This document shows, one piece after another, positions 46,182 to 58,959 of a DNA stretch of 64,000 bases (its first letter is position 1; every line of letters starts with the position of its first letter). The stretch lies in NCBI GenBank assembly GCA_949152475.1, contig OX424568.1, positions 10,887,667 through 10,951,666 of the forward strand. Direction: 5' to 3'. This stretch comes from Terebella lapidaria. Taxonomy: Eukaryota; Annelida; Polychaeta; Terebellida; Terebellidae. The notes below the pieces were generated by a model, which was given only the letters and a program-made list of their open reading frames with translations, had not been told where the DNA came from and made no database searches. Both the position numbers and the translations under genes were made by a program.

Positions 46182-47089
46182 TTTGTTGTTGTTTCACTCT
46201 CGTCAAACTGTTGATGTTGTTCTCTATGCTTGGGGTAAGTTTCGAGCTGCTATTTATACATTCTAATACCATTTATATAAGATTAATTATATAAACAATA
46301 AAATACATTATATAAACAATAAAATGCACTCGGATGAAGGTTTCCACTCAAGGTTCAATGACCGATCCGTGGGAATATTTAACTGCTGGACGCTTATCAG
46401 GAAATGTTATCTAAATGAACGATATTCTGGAAATATACGTATGTATTACTGTTTTCCTCAACGATATACGTTTGTTTACTATTTGTCCGTGGATGATCGA
46501 ACCATACTTTTCACGTGTATGTTTATTGGAATCATCAAAATCTGGCTGTTTTGGTGGCAATAGATTGATACTTACATTAACTCCATATCAAATCGCTTCC
46601 TGTATAACAATGTACAACACGTGATGATGAGAGCCGTTAGAATTTGAAATTAGTTAAAATCACAAATAAAAAATGAATAATAGAAGAACAAACGTTTTAC
46701 CAGTTAATCATATTTGAAAATATTTCTAAATATACACTAGCAGTTTATCTGGGCATCCTCTGATGAAAAGTGACCAACAAATGTTGAACGCAAATATTCA
46801 GTTGAGAACTGGTTAGTGTTCGATTGGAAGATTTTCATCAAATGATTTATAATATTTGCAATCATCGCTTATAGAAAAGTCAACGAATCTAAATTGTTGA
46901 GACCAATTATCTAAATATGCGAACTCAAGACCTTGCACGAATAGGTAAACACTCAAGGCAGATAACTTATGGGTGTAGTCATGGGCACCTGAACAATGAT
47001 AAGCAGTTGGTGGGACAGTTGAGTGTTCACCTGATAATTATAACCAAGGAAAACAGGACAAGGGTACAGACGGAGGGGCGTTTTCCGGA
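46091..47089. repeat. Triplicated unit, copy A (999 bp, carries the live promoter and exon 1)
   Basis: The unit starts inside lipocalin exon 1 (after codon 30) and runs upstream through the promoter and about 0.9 kb of 5' flank to TTTTCCGGA. Copies B and C follow, each after the same 4-bp filler TGAA. The three look identical by eye except for a 308-bp deletion in B. Only copy A is continuous with the rest of exon 1 and its splice donor. Confidence 0.95.
46250..46258 (-). promoter_or_regulatory. TATA box of the lipocalin gene
   Basis: TATAAATAG on the minus strand lies 69 bp upstream of the ATG, which leaves room for a start site about 30 bp downstream and a short leader. It is repeated exactly at 47253-47261 and 47948-47956 in the upstream copies. 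A second TATATAAAT is about 20 bp further upstream. Confidence 0.7.
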
Positions 47090-47093
47090 TGAA

Positions 47094-47784
47094 TGATGTT
47101 CAATTCAGGAACCGTCTCAGGAGGCTGAGCGATCACAAACCCAACAAGGGCTACAAGTAGCGAAACTGTCTGTCCTGCGGCCATTTTGTTGTTGTTTCAC
47201 TCTCGTCAAACTGTTGATGTTGTTCTCTATGCTTGGGGTAAGTTTCGAGCTGCTATTTATACATTCTAATACCATTTATATAAGATTAATTATATAAACA
47301 ATAAAATACATTATATAAACAATAAAATGCACTCGGATGAAGGTTTCCACTCAAGGTTCAATGACCGATCCGTGGGAATATTTAACTGCTGGACGCTTAT
47401 CAGGAAATGTTATCTAAATGAACGATATTCTGGAAATATACGTATGTATTACTGTTTTCCTCAACGATATACGTTTGTTTACTATTTGTCCGTGGATGAT
47501 CGAACCATACTTTTCACGTGTATGTTTATTGGAATCATCAAAATCTGGCTGTTTTGGTGGCAATAGATTGATACTTACATTAACTCCATATCAAATCGCT
47601 TCCTGTATAACAATGTACAACACGTGATGATGAGAGCCGTTAGAATTTGAAATTAGTTAAAATCACAAATAAAAAATGAATAATAGAACAATGATAAGCA
47701 GTTGGTGGGACAGTTGAGTGTTCACCTGATAATTATAACCAAGGAAAACAGGACAAGGGTACAGACGGAGGGGCGTTTTCCGGA
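47094..47784. repeat. Triplicated unit, copy B (691 bp, internal 308-bp deletion)
   Basis: Identical to copy A except that 308 bp between two GAACAA words are missing, consistent with a deletion at 6-bp microhomology. It carries a complete TATA box, leader, ATG and the first 30 codons of the lipocalin (minus strand, ATG at 47184), then runs into filler and the tail of copy A in place of GDWYQ and the donor. Confidence 0.95.
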
Positions 47785-47788
47785 TGAA

Positions 47789-48787
47789 TGATGTTCAATT
47801 CAGGAACCGTCTCAGGAGGCTGAGCGATCACAAACCCAACAAGGGCTACAAGTAGCGAAACTGTCTGTCCTGCGGCCATTTTGTTGTTGTTTCACTCTCG
47901 TCAAACTGTTGATGTTGTTCTCTATGCTTGGGGTAAGTTTCGAGCTGCTATTTATACATTCTAATACCATTTATATAAGATTAATTATATAAACAATAAA
48001 ATACATTATATAAACAATAAAATGCACTCGGATGAAGGTTTCCACTCAAGGTTCAATGACCGATCCGTGGGAATATTTAACTGCTGGACGCTTATCAGGA
48101 AATGTTATCTAAATGAACGATATTCTGGAAATATACGTATGTATTACTGTTTTCCTCAACGATATACGTTTGTTTACTATTTGTCCGTGGATGATCGAAC
48201 CATACTTTTCACGTGTATGTTTATTGGAATCATCAAAATCTGGCTGTTTTGGTGGCAATAGATTGATACTTACATTAACTCCATATCAAATCGCTTCCTG
48301 TATAACAATGTACAACACGTGATGATGAGAGCCGTTAGAATTTGAAATTAGTTAAAATCACAAATAAAAAATGAATAATAGAAGAACAAACGTTTTACCA
48401 GTTAATCATATTTGAAAATATTTCTAAATATACACTAGCAGTTTATCTGGGCATCCTCTGATGAAAAGTGACCAACAAATGTTGAACGCAAATATTCAGT
48501 TGAGAACTGGTTAGTGTTCGATTGGAAGATTTTCATCAAATGATTTATAATATTTGCAATCATCGCTTATAGAAAAGTCAACGAATCTAAATTGTTGAGA
48601 CCAATTATCTAAATATGCGAACTCAAGACCTTGCACGAATAGGTAAACACTCAAGGCAGATAACTTATGGGTGTAGTCATGGGCACCTGAACAATGATAA
48701 GCAGTTGGTGGGACAGTTGAGTGTTCACCTGATAATTATAACCAAGGAAAACAGGACAAGGGTACAGACGGAGGGGCGTTTTCCGGA
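47789..48787. repeat. Triplicated unit, copy C (999 bp)
   Basis: Full-length copy, ending where TTTTCCGGA continues into unique sequence (ACGAACAAAAC). Its truncated exon 1 has the ATG at 47879 (minus strand). The presence of unique flank here and of full exon 1 at copy A defines the ancestral arrangement: one unit, later triplicated. Confidence 0.95.
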
Positions 48788-51229
48788 ACGAACAAAACAG
48801 GTTATATTTCACATTAACCATACACGTCCATTCGTAAATGAGGTCTACGTGGTTCGTTCAATATAGTTTATTATTGGGAAAATAATTCAGTATGTAAATG
48901 CCTTGTACATGACCGGAGTATCAAAATAATCATAAGTTGTAGGGATAGATCTTCGCTATGGTTACTCGAATGACACGTTAGAATAACAAACCACTTACTC
49001 ACTTGCCGCAGTATTAGCTTTACTAAGTTCGAAACTCACATGTTGGAAGAGAAATGGTGTACACCAATTAGACCGTTTTACTTCACATGAAAATATCAAA
49101 CTGTCATCTGTATGTGTTTATGCAATACGATAAAAACGATTTACGAGGCACGAGACAGCGTCATAACTCAAAGGAGGATGTGTCGTCTATTGCAATTATG
49201 GAGGGCATGAAAGTCTCATCAGTCATCACGGTGAGATAGGCGCAGTTTGTGATGGATTACACAGCCTTTGCAGCTTTCATGTCACAATAACTAGATCTTC
49301 TAGGAAACCGGATCACACGATACACCGTCGAGTTCGGAAAATGCGTCACTTGCTAAAATCGAGAATGAAAAGTAGATTAACTATTTAAACAGGTTATGCG
49401 AATCATGTAATGAATTATCCCAATGACAGTCCGTATGAATGGAGAACATCGTACCACAATCCACATTTTTTTCCACGTCATAATAACATCGGGAGTTAAG
49501 ACTAGTATCTAAAACACGCTTCAATAAGGTAGGGTAAAAGGAATGGAACAGCCATATCGCAATATTGGGTTCTGTGTGATGAATCTGGTTCGAAAATAGG
49601 TAATAAATGTGCATTTGCGTTGCTTCAAACATAGGTTTGATTTATTGTCATCCCTGAACATCCAATATTTGCATAAAGTGTAATATAATCTAACACATGA
49701 CATTCCATTAGTACAACACATTCCAGCGGATCGGGAGCAAATATCTGTTAATATCTTCAAAGGGTCAATGTACCCCAATATCGATTCGATCGCACATGTT
49801 TTGAAAAAAAAATTCAACATCGCTTTTCCTTCACTTTATTCACAGTTTGATCACGTCTCAAATCCAGGAGAGCGAGGTAGACTCGAGATCTGACTGGCAG
49901 TGCGCCCTTCCGTCAGATTCCATGGCACGACGCTGTAATAAGGGAAATAATAAGCAGATTCGACCTCATTCGATCTAATATGAGGTCACGATGACAAAAT
50001 AATCGTCTCAGAATTGATCATGCCTGGAAAAGGTTTAATATCCGGGAGTCAAGACATTACAAACTAACTCTAGGGCAAATGATGTCTGACACCTAATAGC
50101 CATGTTTGCTTCAAGACATGCTCAAGATGTCAATACATGCAGCTTAAAAGTCCAATAACTACGTCTCGTCATTACAAATCCGATCCCGAACTTGTTTCAG
50201 GCGATTGTTCGTTCATTACAAGCTACATCATATACAATTTCTGGAGGGAAGTCATAGCTCAAAGACGAATCGAATGACTTTCGAAAGATGCCTATCTGAG
50301 ATACAATTATTGCGAGTTACCATGGTTACAATACAACAGAAAGTGAAATATGTGATGCTCACATCGGTTTGATTTTAACACTTTTGTATCACTCGGATTA
50401 GACCACTCACACTGATTTTGTGAAATTAGTCTATGTATTCGGTCTTGGAATATGATTGTTTGTTTGTATCCATTATTAATTTTATATGCAATTTAGCAGA
50501 AACAATCCAACGTCCTAACAATAATTTGTTCCTAGAATCGAATTTTGAGAAGCAGCTAAAGGTGTGAACTATGGTATGATTTTGAGATGAATATATCATA
50601 AAATATATGCAAGGGAATAGAACGAATAGGAAACTCTCTTTGATATTCAACCACCATCTATGAGGTGTCTGCATTGAAACAAAAAGCGATAACAAAATGA
50701 AGCATTGACAAGACTGCACGGATCTCACTTGGATTAACGTTGGCACGAACCTCATACATAGAATCCACCTTCCTAAGGCAAATCAAGGTATATAATGAAC
50801 GGGTTAAAAATTTTGATTACAAAATAGATACGACGGGTCAGTATTCTGGATACAACCCCACCACGATTGGTGATTGAGGCGAGAATGCACAGAAATAATC
50901 AGCCAAATGTATCAGCCAAATGTCGATCCCGAAAATGAGTCTAGCCCCAATTACAACTCTGATCATCCCGACGACATGCTAACAGACATATCTATCACCA
51001 TTTTTTTTTTATCTATCACCATTAATCGAAGACACATAGAAGCTTGATGACAGAATCGTCATAAGACAATTATTTCACAGAATTTGCACAATTATAAGAC
51101 GGAGCTTGATGTCGTCGAGATCTTAGCGACTGGTCTCCGTGTTCTAATGCGAAGTCGCCAAGGTCCGAGATCGTCAAGTGCCAATCGAACCATTCGAACG
51201 CCCTTGTTCCAGTCATAACCGGGAATGAT
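48788..51229. other. Gene-free stretch
   Basis: No exon, transposon protein or strong repeat was recognised. There is a minor duplication TATCTATCACCATT at 50988-51022 around a T-run. ORFs such as 50426-50755 (minus) have no recognisable features. Confidence 0.5.
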
Positions 51230-52300
51230 GAACGACGCACTCTCTGTCATGCGTCAATGGGAGAACAAATACAGTTACTGCGTGACGACCGCTGAAGACC
51301 CATGACCTTTACCAGTAATCGTGCTGCCACCAACGGAATAGGAAAAAAGGCAAATTGTGTTTAATGGGTCGTGAATATTTGGATACGCGGCTCATTATAT
51401 CGTGGTTCTGACTCCCACAAGGATACGGCTGAGTCGAATGATAACCAATGAAGATACAAATGTAGTATGCAAGTACAATATCATACAAACAATCTTGCAA
51501 AATAACCCAGATATATGCACTCAAGGGAGGTAGCGAAAATGTCCATTCTTGTTATTGCGGAAGGAAATATATATACAAAATCAAAATCAATCAAAGTTTT
51601 GGGCGAAAATAGCGTTTAGTCAAAGCAAATAGTGCCACTATCTTTTCAGTATCGAGTTCTTACACTGATCTAAACAAAACATGTGAGTTGTAAGAGTGCT
51701 CAGAATTCAAACTCGAATACTCGTATTTGTAAATTTTCATTTGTGTGGTTGAAAAATGTCCAAGCCCTGTTTTTTGGCAGATATTTTGAATCCGCGTTTA
51801 AGCCACCCAAAGAATTGGAACTGGAGCACACGAGTGTTCGTCAAGTGTCTATGATTTTAGAAGCGGTTCATGATCGCCACTTATTTTATATGGAAGTACT
51901 GGATGACCTTGTTGGAAAATTAGGTATTCACCACCACACATAATCGTAGACATGTATGTAGTTAAATCCATCTCTGTTCTATGTCTATGGTCAAATCGAG
52001 GTTTAGGTCATAAGTTACGCAAAAAGCCCCTGGGGTCATAAGACCTAAAGATACTTTACGGCACACAAACATGCAATGAAGTTAATAAAACATGTATAAG
52101 ATTGGTTAACGTTGTCGAGACGCAGGGCGGTTCTTTCCACAAAACACGAGGCAGTGACACGGTGGCTGTGCTGGTATTTTTTCTGATCATGTTGCGGGGA
52201 AAACAGTGCCATGTAAGCATCAACCTAATACCACCAACACAACGAGATTTTGATGATGTCAATAGCAAATATAAATTACCTTGTTGTTTTTAAAAAAAAT
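51230..52300 (+). pseudogene. Dispersed gene-like repeat R2, copy 1
   Basis: Related to 58960-59900 and, for its 3' part, to 62930-63210. Shared peptide-level traces survive despite stops: MTF.S near the start of the 51300 segment, HDR.LFYMEVLDDLV followed by GIHHH (51865-51935), and a nucleotide stretch with ACTTTACGGCACACAAACATGCAA followed by TTGGTTAACGTTGTCGAGACG. The ORFs 51683-51943 and 52102-52293 are pieces of it. Family unknown. Confidence 0.6.
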
Positions 52301-52689
52301 AAATACAATGTCCAACCAAATATTTCACGTGAAGACACGCTGGCGTTCTTGGGGGCAGACGGTGTGTAGAATGTGATTGCTTGCCTTATTGAATTAGTAT
52401 GCAACTGCTCAAGAACATATTAAAACAATTTGGAAATCCGAAACGAACCCTAGGCAATAGGTGTATGACAAGGACATAGGTACCCAATCTCAAGCCAAAA
52501 GGCTATTGAATTAATTGTAAGATATGTCATTCTACGACCTTTCTACACAAATGAATATGAAGCTCATGGAATTTCTCGAAGATTAACAATAGAAGTAATA
52601 TGATAGCCAAGAAAGACGATCGTTTCGATCGTGTTAGTGCGAGTTGACGCCATTTTCATAATGGTTCGTATCAAATTCGTTAGTGCTGA

Positions 52690-54348
52690 ATCACCCCCTG
52701 TTCGCGGCACAGCGGTAAGTAAATTTTTGACGTTATCGGTTCTAAATTCTTGGCGTGATGCGCAATATTCTTGACGTTATGTGCGAAATTCTTGACGATA
52801 TCTTTGTTTATGTTTTGTTCTATCGCGATCTCAGCTTAAATTATCTAATTGTGTTCAGGTAATTAGTAACAGGGTGACTATATATTCGATTTATGAGTTA
52901 GACGAAGCAGTATGGCATCCCAATCACGCTCTGAGATGTAAAAAAAGTTGAAGATCGTGCCTTGCACTTATCCGAATGTACTAAATGCATTTTATTTCCA
53001 TGCAATGAATCCGCTATGTACTGGAAATGAGCTTTAACATATTGGCAGCTCATTTATGATTAAGCATTGAAAAGTTCAAAGCCCAGATGTTAAATTAAAC
53101 ATACCTGTCAGTCGTTTTCCACCAACAATGATAAGTTCGGTATTATTGACGTTCGTTCGTCATGCTTGACGTTATTGAAAGCCATGTTAGAAATTTTTGT
53201 CGTTATTTTTGACGCATGATTGCAATTTAATTAAATAGTAAAATTGAATAAAAGAGTGGTTTCCTCTTGCAGATAAAATACTTATGACGTATTACAAAAT
53301 GCAAGAAATAAACATCCCGACACATTTTAAGATGTCATATAAAACATAAAACGTGGTTGCACAGTTTATTCCCATACGAAAGCGCCACACCAATATCTAC
53401 ACAGTTCATATAGATCGTCATACGATCAGTCACATCAAAGTAAATGACACGGCAAATTGTGAACACCCTCAATCAAATTATCTCCCCGAAAGTCTACTTA
53501 GACGAGCCATATCTCTGCCTGACCGCCAGTACTGGTTTTTGGCCCTGAGCTTTCGTAGCCGTCGGCAAGTCTGTTTTTAAAAAAAAATCCTACTAAATTC
53601 ATGCTCAAAACCAATGTATCACTGTCCATCGCTGCAATACAACACATTTCTAGTGGTAACTTTGTTGGCGTAGTTATATAACGCAAATTGATTATACTTG
53701 GAGAGGTCAGAAATAAATAACTGGCAGGAGATTGCATAAAGAAATTGTCGCATACCAGCCGCAAACTAATTTAAAACAGCACTTAAATTGTCACCAAATT
53801 TAAGACATTAATATTAGCAATATATTGGATGAGATCACCGGAATGTCTCAGCTTTTATTGCAATGTCGAGAATTCTACACCAATGTAGGCCTATGCTGAA
53901 TCTAAAAGAGTCGTCAGAGAAGTCGGAAAACAAAAAGAAATACATATAGGGTGATGTCAACGACCATCGGTCAATCACATATACCCTAAAGGACTTTCTT
54001 CACGCTGGGAAAAACATTTCTGTTGCGTAAATAATGGATTTCCAGGCCATGGAATGAGCACACGGTTGTTATGTAGCACCATGACGCTTTATAACAGGTT
54101 TAAACGTCAACATATATTAAATACTAGCACCATGACGCCTTATAACAGGTTAAACGTCAACATATATTAAATACTTATCAATAATACATTTAATACTATT
54201 ATTACATTTTTCTTTCTTTTATAAACATGTTTTTTCTTTAAATCAATAGAAACCAATATCGTCAACTTCTCTGTGATATAACGTCAAGAATGATTAACTT
54301 GTGTAATCATAACGTCAATAATTTAACGCCGTGCAAAATTGGGGATGC
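52690..54348. mobile_element. Non-autonomous DNA element with TTGACGTTAT subterminal repeats
   Basis: The left end (ATCACCCCCTGTTCGCGG..GCG.TAA..AAATTTTTGACGTTAT, from 52690) and the inverse of the right end (CATCCCCAATTTTGCACGGCGTTAAATTATTGACGTTAT, to 54348) are imperfect inverted repeats of about 45 bp. Motifs TTGACGTTAT are forward in the left part (52726, 52775, 53164) and reverse in the right part (54285, 54311), as expected of subterminal transposase sites. No transposase is encoded. A further inverted pair (52775-52803 with 54668-54708) extends the structure to the right, so the true outer end may be near 54715. Confidence 0.65.
54075..54174. repeat. 51-bp tandem duplication
   Basis: TAGCACCATGACGC.TTATAACAGGTT.AAACGTCAACATATATTAAATAC occurs twice in a row, with two small differences. 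It lies inside the TTGACG element. Confidence 0.9.
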
Positions 54349-54659
54349 GTAGGTTTCCCTATTATTAACCACTTTTGCCGTATGTAACATCATTGTACAA
54401 ACTACTGATGAATCAAATAGTCATTACATATACTTATTGACCGGTTTTTGCGCCTTTTCAAGAGCTGGAGAACAATATTTAGAGTTAACCTTCGAACGCC
54501 CATTGTATATTACTTACAATGGTGCTTGAATCCACAGTTGGACTACATATCAAGATATATATAGTATCTGTGTACTGTGCGCATAACTATCACGATATCA
54601 GTTGTTCCATATCAGGTTTATTTCATTATTAAACGTACTCAATTGTCCTTTCTGTGGCT

Positions 54660-54712
54660 ACACAAAAGTATATCGTCAAGAATTTCGCGCATAACGTCAA
54701 GAATTTCGCGTA
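54660..54712. repeat. Outer inverted motif pair of the TTGACG element
   Basis: ATATCGTCAAGAATTTCGCGCATAACGTCAAGAATTTCGCG carries two copies of CGTCAAGAATTTCGCG. Its reverse complement matches 52765-52803. The word GCGTAGGT follows both this segment and the inner end at 54345, suggesting a duplicated terminus. Confidence 0.7.
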
Positions 54713-55317
54713 GGTCACATACATGTATTTTCTTATCTATTGTCAACTGATCTTCACAAACAATATGCCAGGTTGGGCCTTTCAAGATATAATCCAAACA
54801 TTTTCATTGTTCTCAGCATTCCACACGCCTTCGAATAAATATCCCCTAACAGTGAATGACATTGTAAATATTTACAAAAATCTTCAGTCGACCACACCAG
54901 GATATCAATATTAAAAAAGGCCATAGCACCCAAAATTTATTCCTGCATACACTAAAAAATCCGGATATGAATTTCATCTCTTATCGGTATAATAATTGGT
55001 ACCAACGCGTACAATCAGTAGTTGAAGCATTCCTTTCACACTCGTCTTTATGTCAAACACAACGAAATAAATATTGGTAAATAGAATGCAATCAGAAATG
55101 TGTGTGCAAAACATTTACAAATATGCGTTCAATTTCTTTTATGGACAGATGAAATTGGCATCATACAAGGTGTGCGAGCTATCACAGAATGCATTTCACG
55201 TGGAAATAAAGTTTATGTACCATGACATGGCAATTATAATTGAACCTGTTTGTCGTGTATATGTGGTAATTTTCTGACCACAAATCGACCATTTATTTGT
55301 AGATTGATCCAAGGTTT
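54713..55317. other. Gene-free stretch
   Basis: AT-rich with two ORFs of 63 and 67 codons that carry no recognisable motif. No repeat partner was seen. Confidence 0.45.
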
Positions 55318-55319
55318 TA

Positions 55320-55916
55320 AAGCTGCTGCCTTCGAATGTATGCAACATTTTGTTCAAAACCAATTTTTGGTTAACCACATCTAATGCAATATAAGAAAAG
55401 GTGTGCTCAATGATTTTGACGATTATAATTTTTGGTTAACCAATTTTTGGTTAACCACATCTAATGCAATATAAGAAAAGGTGTGCTCAATGATTTTGAC
55501 GATTACAGTCCGTCCGAGTTGTCTTTTCATCCGTTTCAGTGCCCATTTTGTACCGGTTTTGTAAATAAACAAACGAAGTTTATCCATCAAACCCGAATGT
55601 AAACAAATGCTCAAATCGCGCTTAAAAGTCCACATCGAGTACATTTTCCAGTTCGTATGTGCATATATAGCGTAGTTTCGAGAAAATAATCAGTGATATA
55701 CCATGATGTGCTTGGAATTGTCAGTCTATCACGCACTTCTATGCTTCACATCTGCGTGTGATGGATACAGTTCATGTATTTACGCGAGAACCGCCTGTTC
55801 AAATAAGCAAGATTTCATTACATTTGATGTGAGTATGTTTCATTCAGTTACTTTAGCATGTTTAATATGAAATATAGTTTTCAAAAAATATTGACTGGTT
55901 TCGAAGGTAGCTGCTT
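55320..55916. mobile_element. MITE family 1, copy B (TA-flanked, inverted)
   Basis: Ends are AAGCTGCTGCCTTCGAA and TTTCGAAGGTAGCTGCTT with flanking TA on both sides (55318-55319, 55917-55918). The interior is the reverse complement of 22304-22820, with an 80-bp tandem duplication (CAATTTTTGGTTAACCACATC at 55361 and 55441) that copy A lacks. Confidence 0.85.
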
Positions 55917-56875
55917 TAACGAATCTGCTCATATTCTCCCAGGGATCTTTAATTATTCGGTCTTGCCGGTAAGTGTTCGGTTTTGTTGTTCTATGTGTAT
56001 TACTCTGTGGGGAAATAGCGCTCGGCAATAACAGGTGTCAACTTGGATAGTACTCACGAGTGGAAGTCACAAACCTTTATATCAAATATCATGTTACAGT
56101 ATATCATGTCATTATCAGCCATATTTGTCATATTAAGAATTACAATTTTCTTTTTAAATTTCCTCGTAGATTCGTCTGCCGTCACGTGAATCAAACCTTC
56201 AGATTAGCAGTGTCAGTAGACATGGCTCAGAATTCACATTTGGTTGTGCGTGTTGTTCTCGTGAATGAGTTAATAAGAGGTTACTGATTATCGACCTGTA
56301 TTTTGGTACGAAATCCATCAATCCGGATATAATTATCTCTGCCAACGGTCGTCTCACACTACGACTATAGAGAATCATCTGCATTATCAACTGAGAAATA
56401 TCCGAAATGTAAACATGTTAACAGGATTGAGTGAAATGCTCACGACCCAGATGATTCAACAGTTTATCTAGTACGTGGCCGAATGACAGAAGTAGGGCAG
56501 CACACCTGCAGCTGGAACATATCACTCATCATTGAACCACGATATCTTTTTTGTTCTTCATATTGTCAGGCTTGACCATGATTGATGATGTTCGTCTGAC
56601 CGATAATGAACTTGTCTGGACATATATGTACAAGGGTCGGATATATCTACCATCGTGATGTATGACGGATGACACACCAACAACCCCTGTCATATATCAA
56701 TAGAGGCATCGGTACAAACTTCTAGTCATTAGTAATCTGACCACTGACTTGTTTCAGACGATTCTCCGCCCTTCACAAGAGATTCATTCATATGTCATTT
56801 CTGAACGAAGTTATTGCTCAATGATAGTACAATCAAAAGATTATCTGATATACCATTGTTGCAAGTTATAGCTTA
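55917..56875. other. Gene-free stretch with repeat fragment
   Basis: 56480-56640 (CACACCTGCAGCTGGAACATA, CTTGACCATGATTGATG, TCTGACCGAT) resembles 15890-16000 and 31750-31860. No coding call. Confidence 0.5.
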
Positions 56876-57306
56876 AAGTTGGAATCAATTTTAAAATCAG
56901 CCAAATTTAGCATTCTTGTTTGTCACTAAACCTGAAAGTACATCGCGAGATAGTCGGGAATTTTTAGGAAATATGCACAGTTCGACAACAGATACTCAGA
57001 AAATTGTCGTTAATCGTGCATGAAAACAGTGGATAGAGATTGATCGGCCTGCCTACATTGCCGGTTGCCACAGTATCTAGACATATACTAATGACGTCAT
57101 GAGACTGTGTGTAGAACTCGCCCTCAAAGCGGGCCGCTTTGAGGAAAAGATTGACTGGCCCTAGTTTGAATTATGGTTTGGCAACTCAATTTAGGCACGT
57201 AATACACATTTTCAGACCCAAATTTTTACGATTTCTCATTCTATAGACAAAACAAAGCTACTGCAGAGTGAATACATTTTGTCAATTCTAAAAGTGATTA
57301 TAGCTT
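56876..57306. mobile_element. MITE family 2, copy B (TA-flanked, inverted)
   Basis: Reverse complement of 32484-32906 over its whole length, with TA on both sides (56874-56875, 57307-57308). The copies differ by scattered substitutions and small indels, so both are old. Confidence 0.85.
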
Positions 57307-58959
57307 TAGCGAGAAATATGGGAATCATATACATGTGCAGTTTCGCAAAAACAATCAGTCGTCCAAACTGGCTTTTGTTACTAGAATGAAACTGTGAGAA
57401 GCCATGATAAGCCAGACGATTGCATATAATGATCATTCCGGTTTGACGATGGACTGTATATGAGGAACCAGAGACTGCGAGGCGCCAGTTTTCCATTAAT
57501 TTATTTTGTAAACATAAAGGTAACAAAATGATGCGACCCATTCGCCCGATACGTCGTTAAAAGATAATTGCATATCAATGGATGATGAACCTAAACTCAC
57601 ATTCATACAATTAATGATATCACTGGAATCGTACAAATTGATGACCATAAATATTATTTTTATAGGCATCAGCACAACAGATGTTAGGCGAAGAAAAATA
57701 CATTCATCACAATAAAATCATGGTTCAATGATGACAAATGAACGGTACATCTCGAAAAAACGAACTTCACATTTCACGGGAATATCAAAGAAAAACCCAT
57801 GTGTCATGACAATTTGCCATCGGAATTTGCACAATTACTCGGACGAGAAACATTATCGCTGATGAAATTTCTTGGAAATACCATATTGTGGACCTATGCA
57901 ATAAACTTATCAAATACACAGGCACTTTCTCTAGAAATGATTTCACCGACCTTCAAGTATAGTGATACAGCTAGATATTGCACTTTGATGTTTTCAAGAT
58001 TTTCTTATTGTACTGAAATCTACGGCTCAGCTGAATGTTATATCATGGAACCACTTCAAATAATGCAAAATATAAGGATCGAGTGCATGTTATAATCATG
58101 AACCTGGATTTGATCAGCTGTCCATTCATATATAATGTAAATATAAAGGTAGCAAAGTCATTGCTTTATATACCAGCAGGACGATTGGAATAATTTCTAG
58201 CATGATCATTCTGTTTCTTTGATATTCCCGTGAAATGTGTATAGACATGTATGTCGTAAAATTCTGAAAGTGTGTGTTATACTTTCAATCAAGGTGAAAT
58301 CTTGCCTTCCTGATCGTTAGCCATCAAGGATTACCAACCGAGATTCCGTTTCTTATTAAACAATGGTAAATTTGTTAAAATCATCGCTTTCATATGTCAT
58401 TTTCCGATCTATATCTCAGTAGACAAAATACAGCTAGTGATGCCAGTAAAACTCCAGGGTGATATGCACTCGGGTGCACCGAGGTGTTTGGGATTATGAA
58501 TGTTCAGCTCATTGTATTCATCTCACAGAAAGCATTATATTCTCATTATTTTGACCACAACAGATACATATACGCACCAACCAGTGTTTGTCAAGCAGAA
58601 GACATGAATGTTCGTTTTGATGAACGTATAAAATGATTTATCATCAATTTGCACGACATTTATGAAACCATGTCTCGGTTCATCGTTCATGAGTATATGT
58701 GTGTGTGTGCTAGCATAGTTTTAGTTCAGGGGATTGTATTGTCTTGGTGATTGTGTTTACTCTCACATTATAAGTCAATGGGGAAGTGCCTCACTGCAGT
58801 CACTGGTATGTTATATGCAATCAGTCCTTATAAATACTCGTTCGCAAGCTCCGAAGGTATCCAACTAACCAAATATACTGAGATTACTGCACTATCCCAA
58901 TGGAATTCAGAATCCTTCCCGGTTCATATGATATTCCAATCTATGAATCTATCTTTCCA
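57307..58959. other. Gene-free stretch
   Basis: The longest ORF (57799-58095, 98 codons, plus strand) has a fairly protein-like composition but no family that I recognise. Nothing else was seen. Confidence 0.4.

Noticed and set aside
46324-48322. Three identical 79-codon and three identical 69-codon ORFs
   Set aside because: They are copies of one upstream non-coding stretch in the triplicated unit; the two ORFs overlap in different frames and have no family features.
52661-52714. ATG with 18 codons ending at a consensus splice donor (GCG|GTAAGT), looking like a first exon
   Set aside because: The donor region lies inside the imperfect inverted terminus of the TTGACG element, whose right end carries the same text inverted. 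The similarity explains the sequence without a gene, and no second exon was found.
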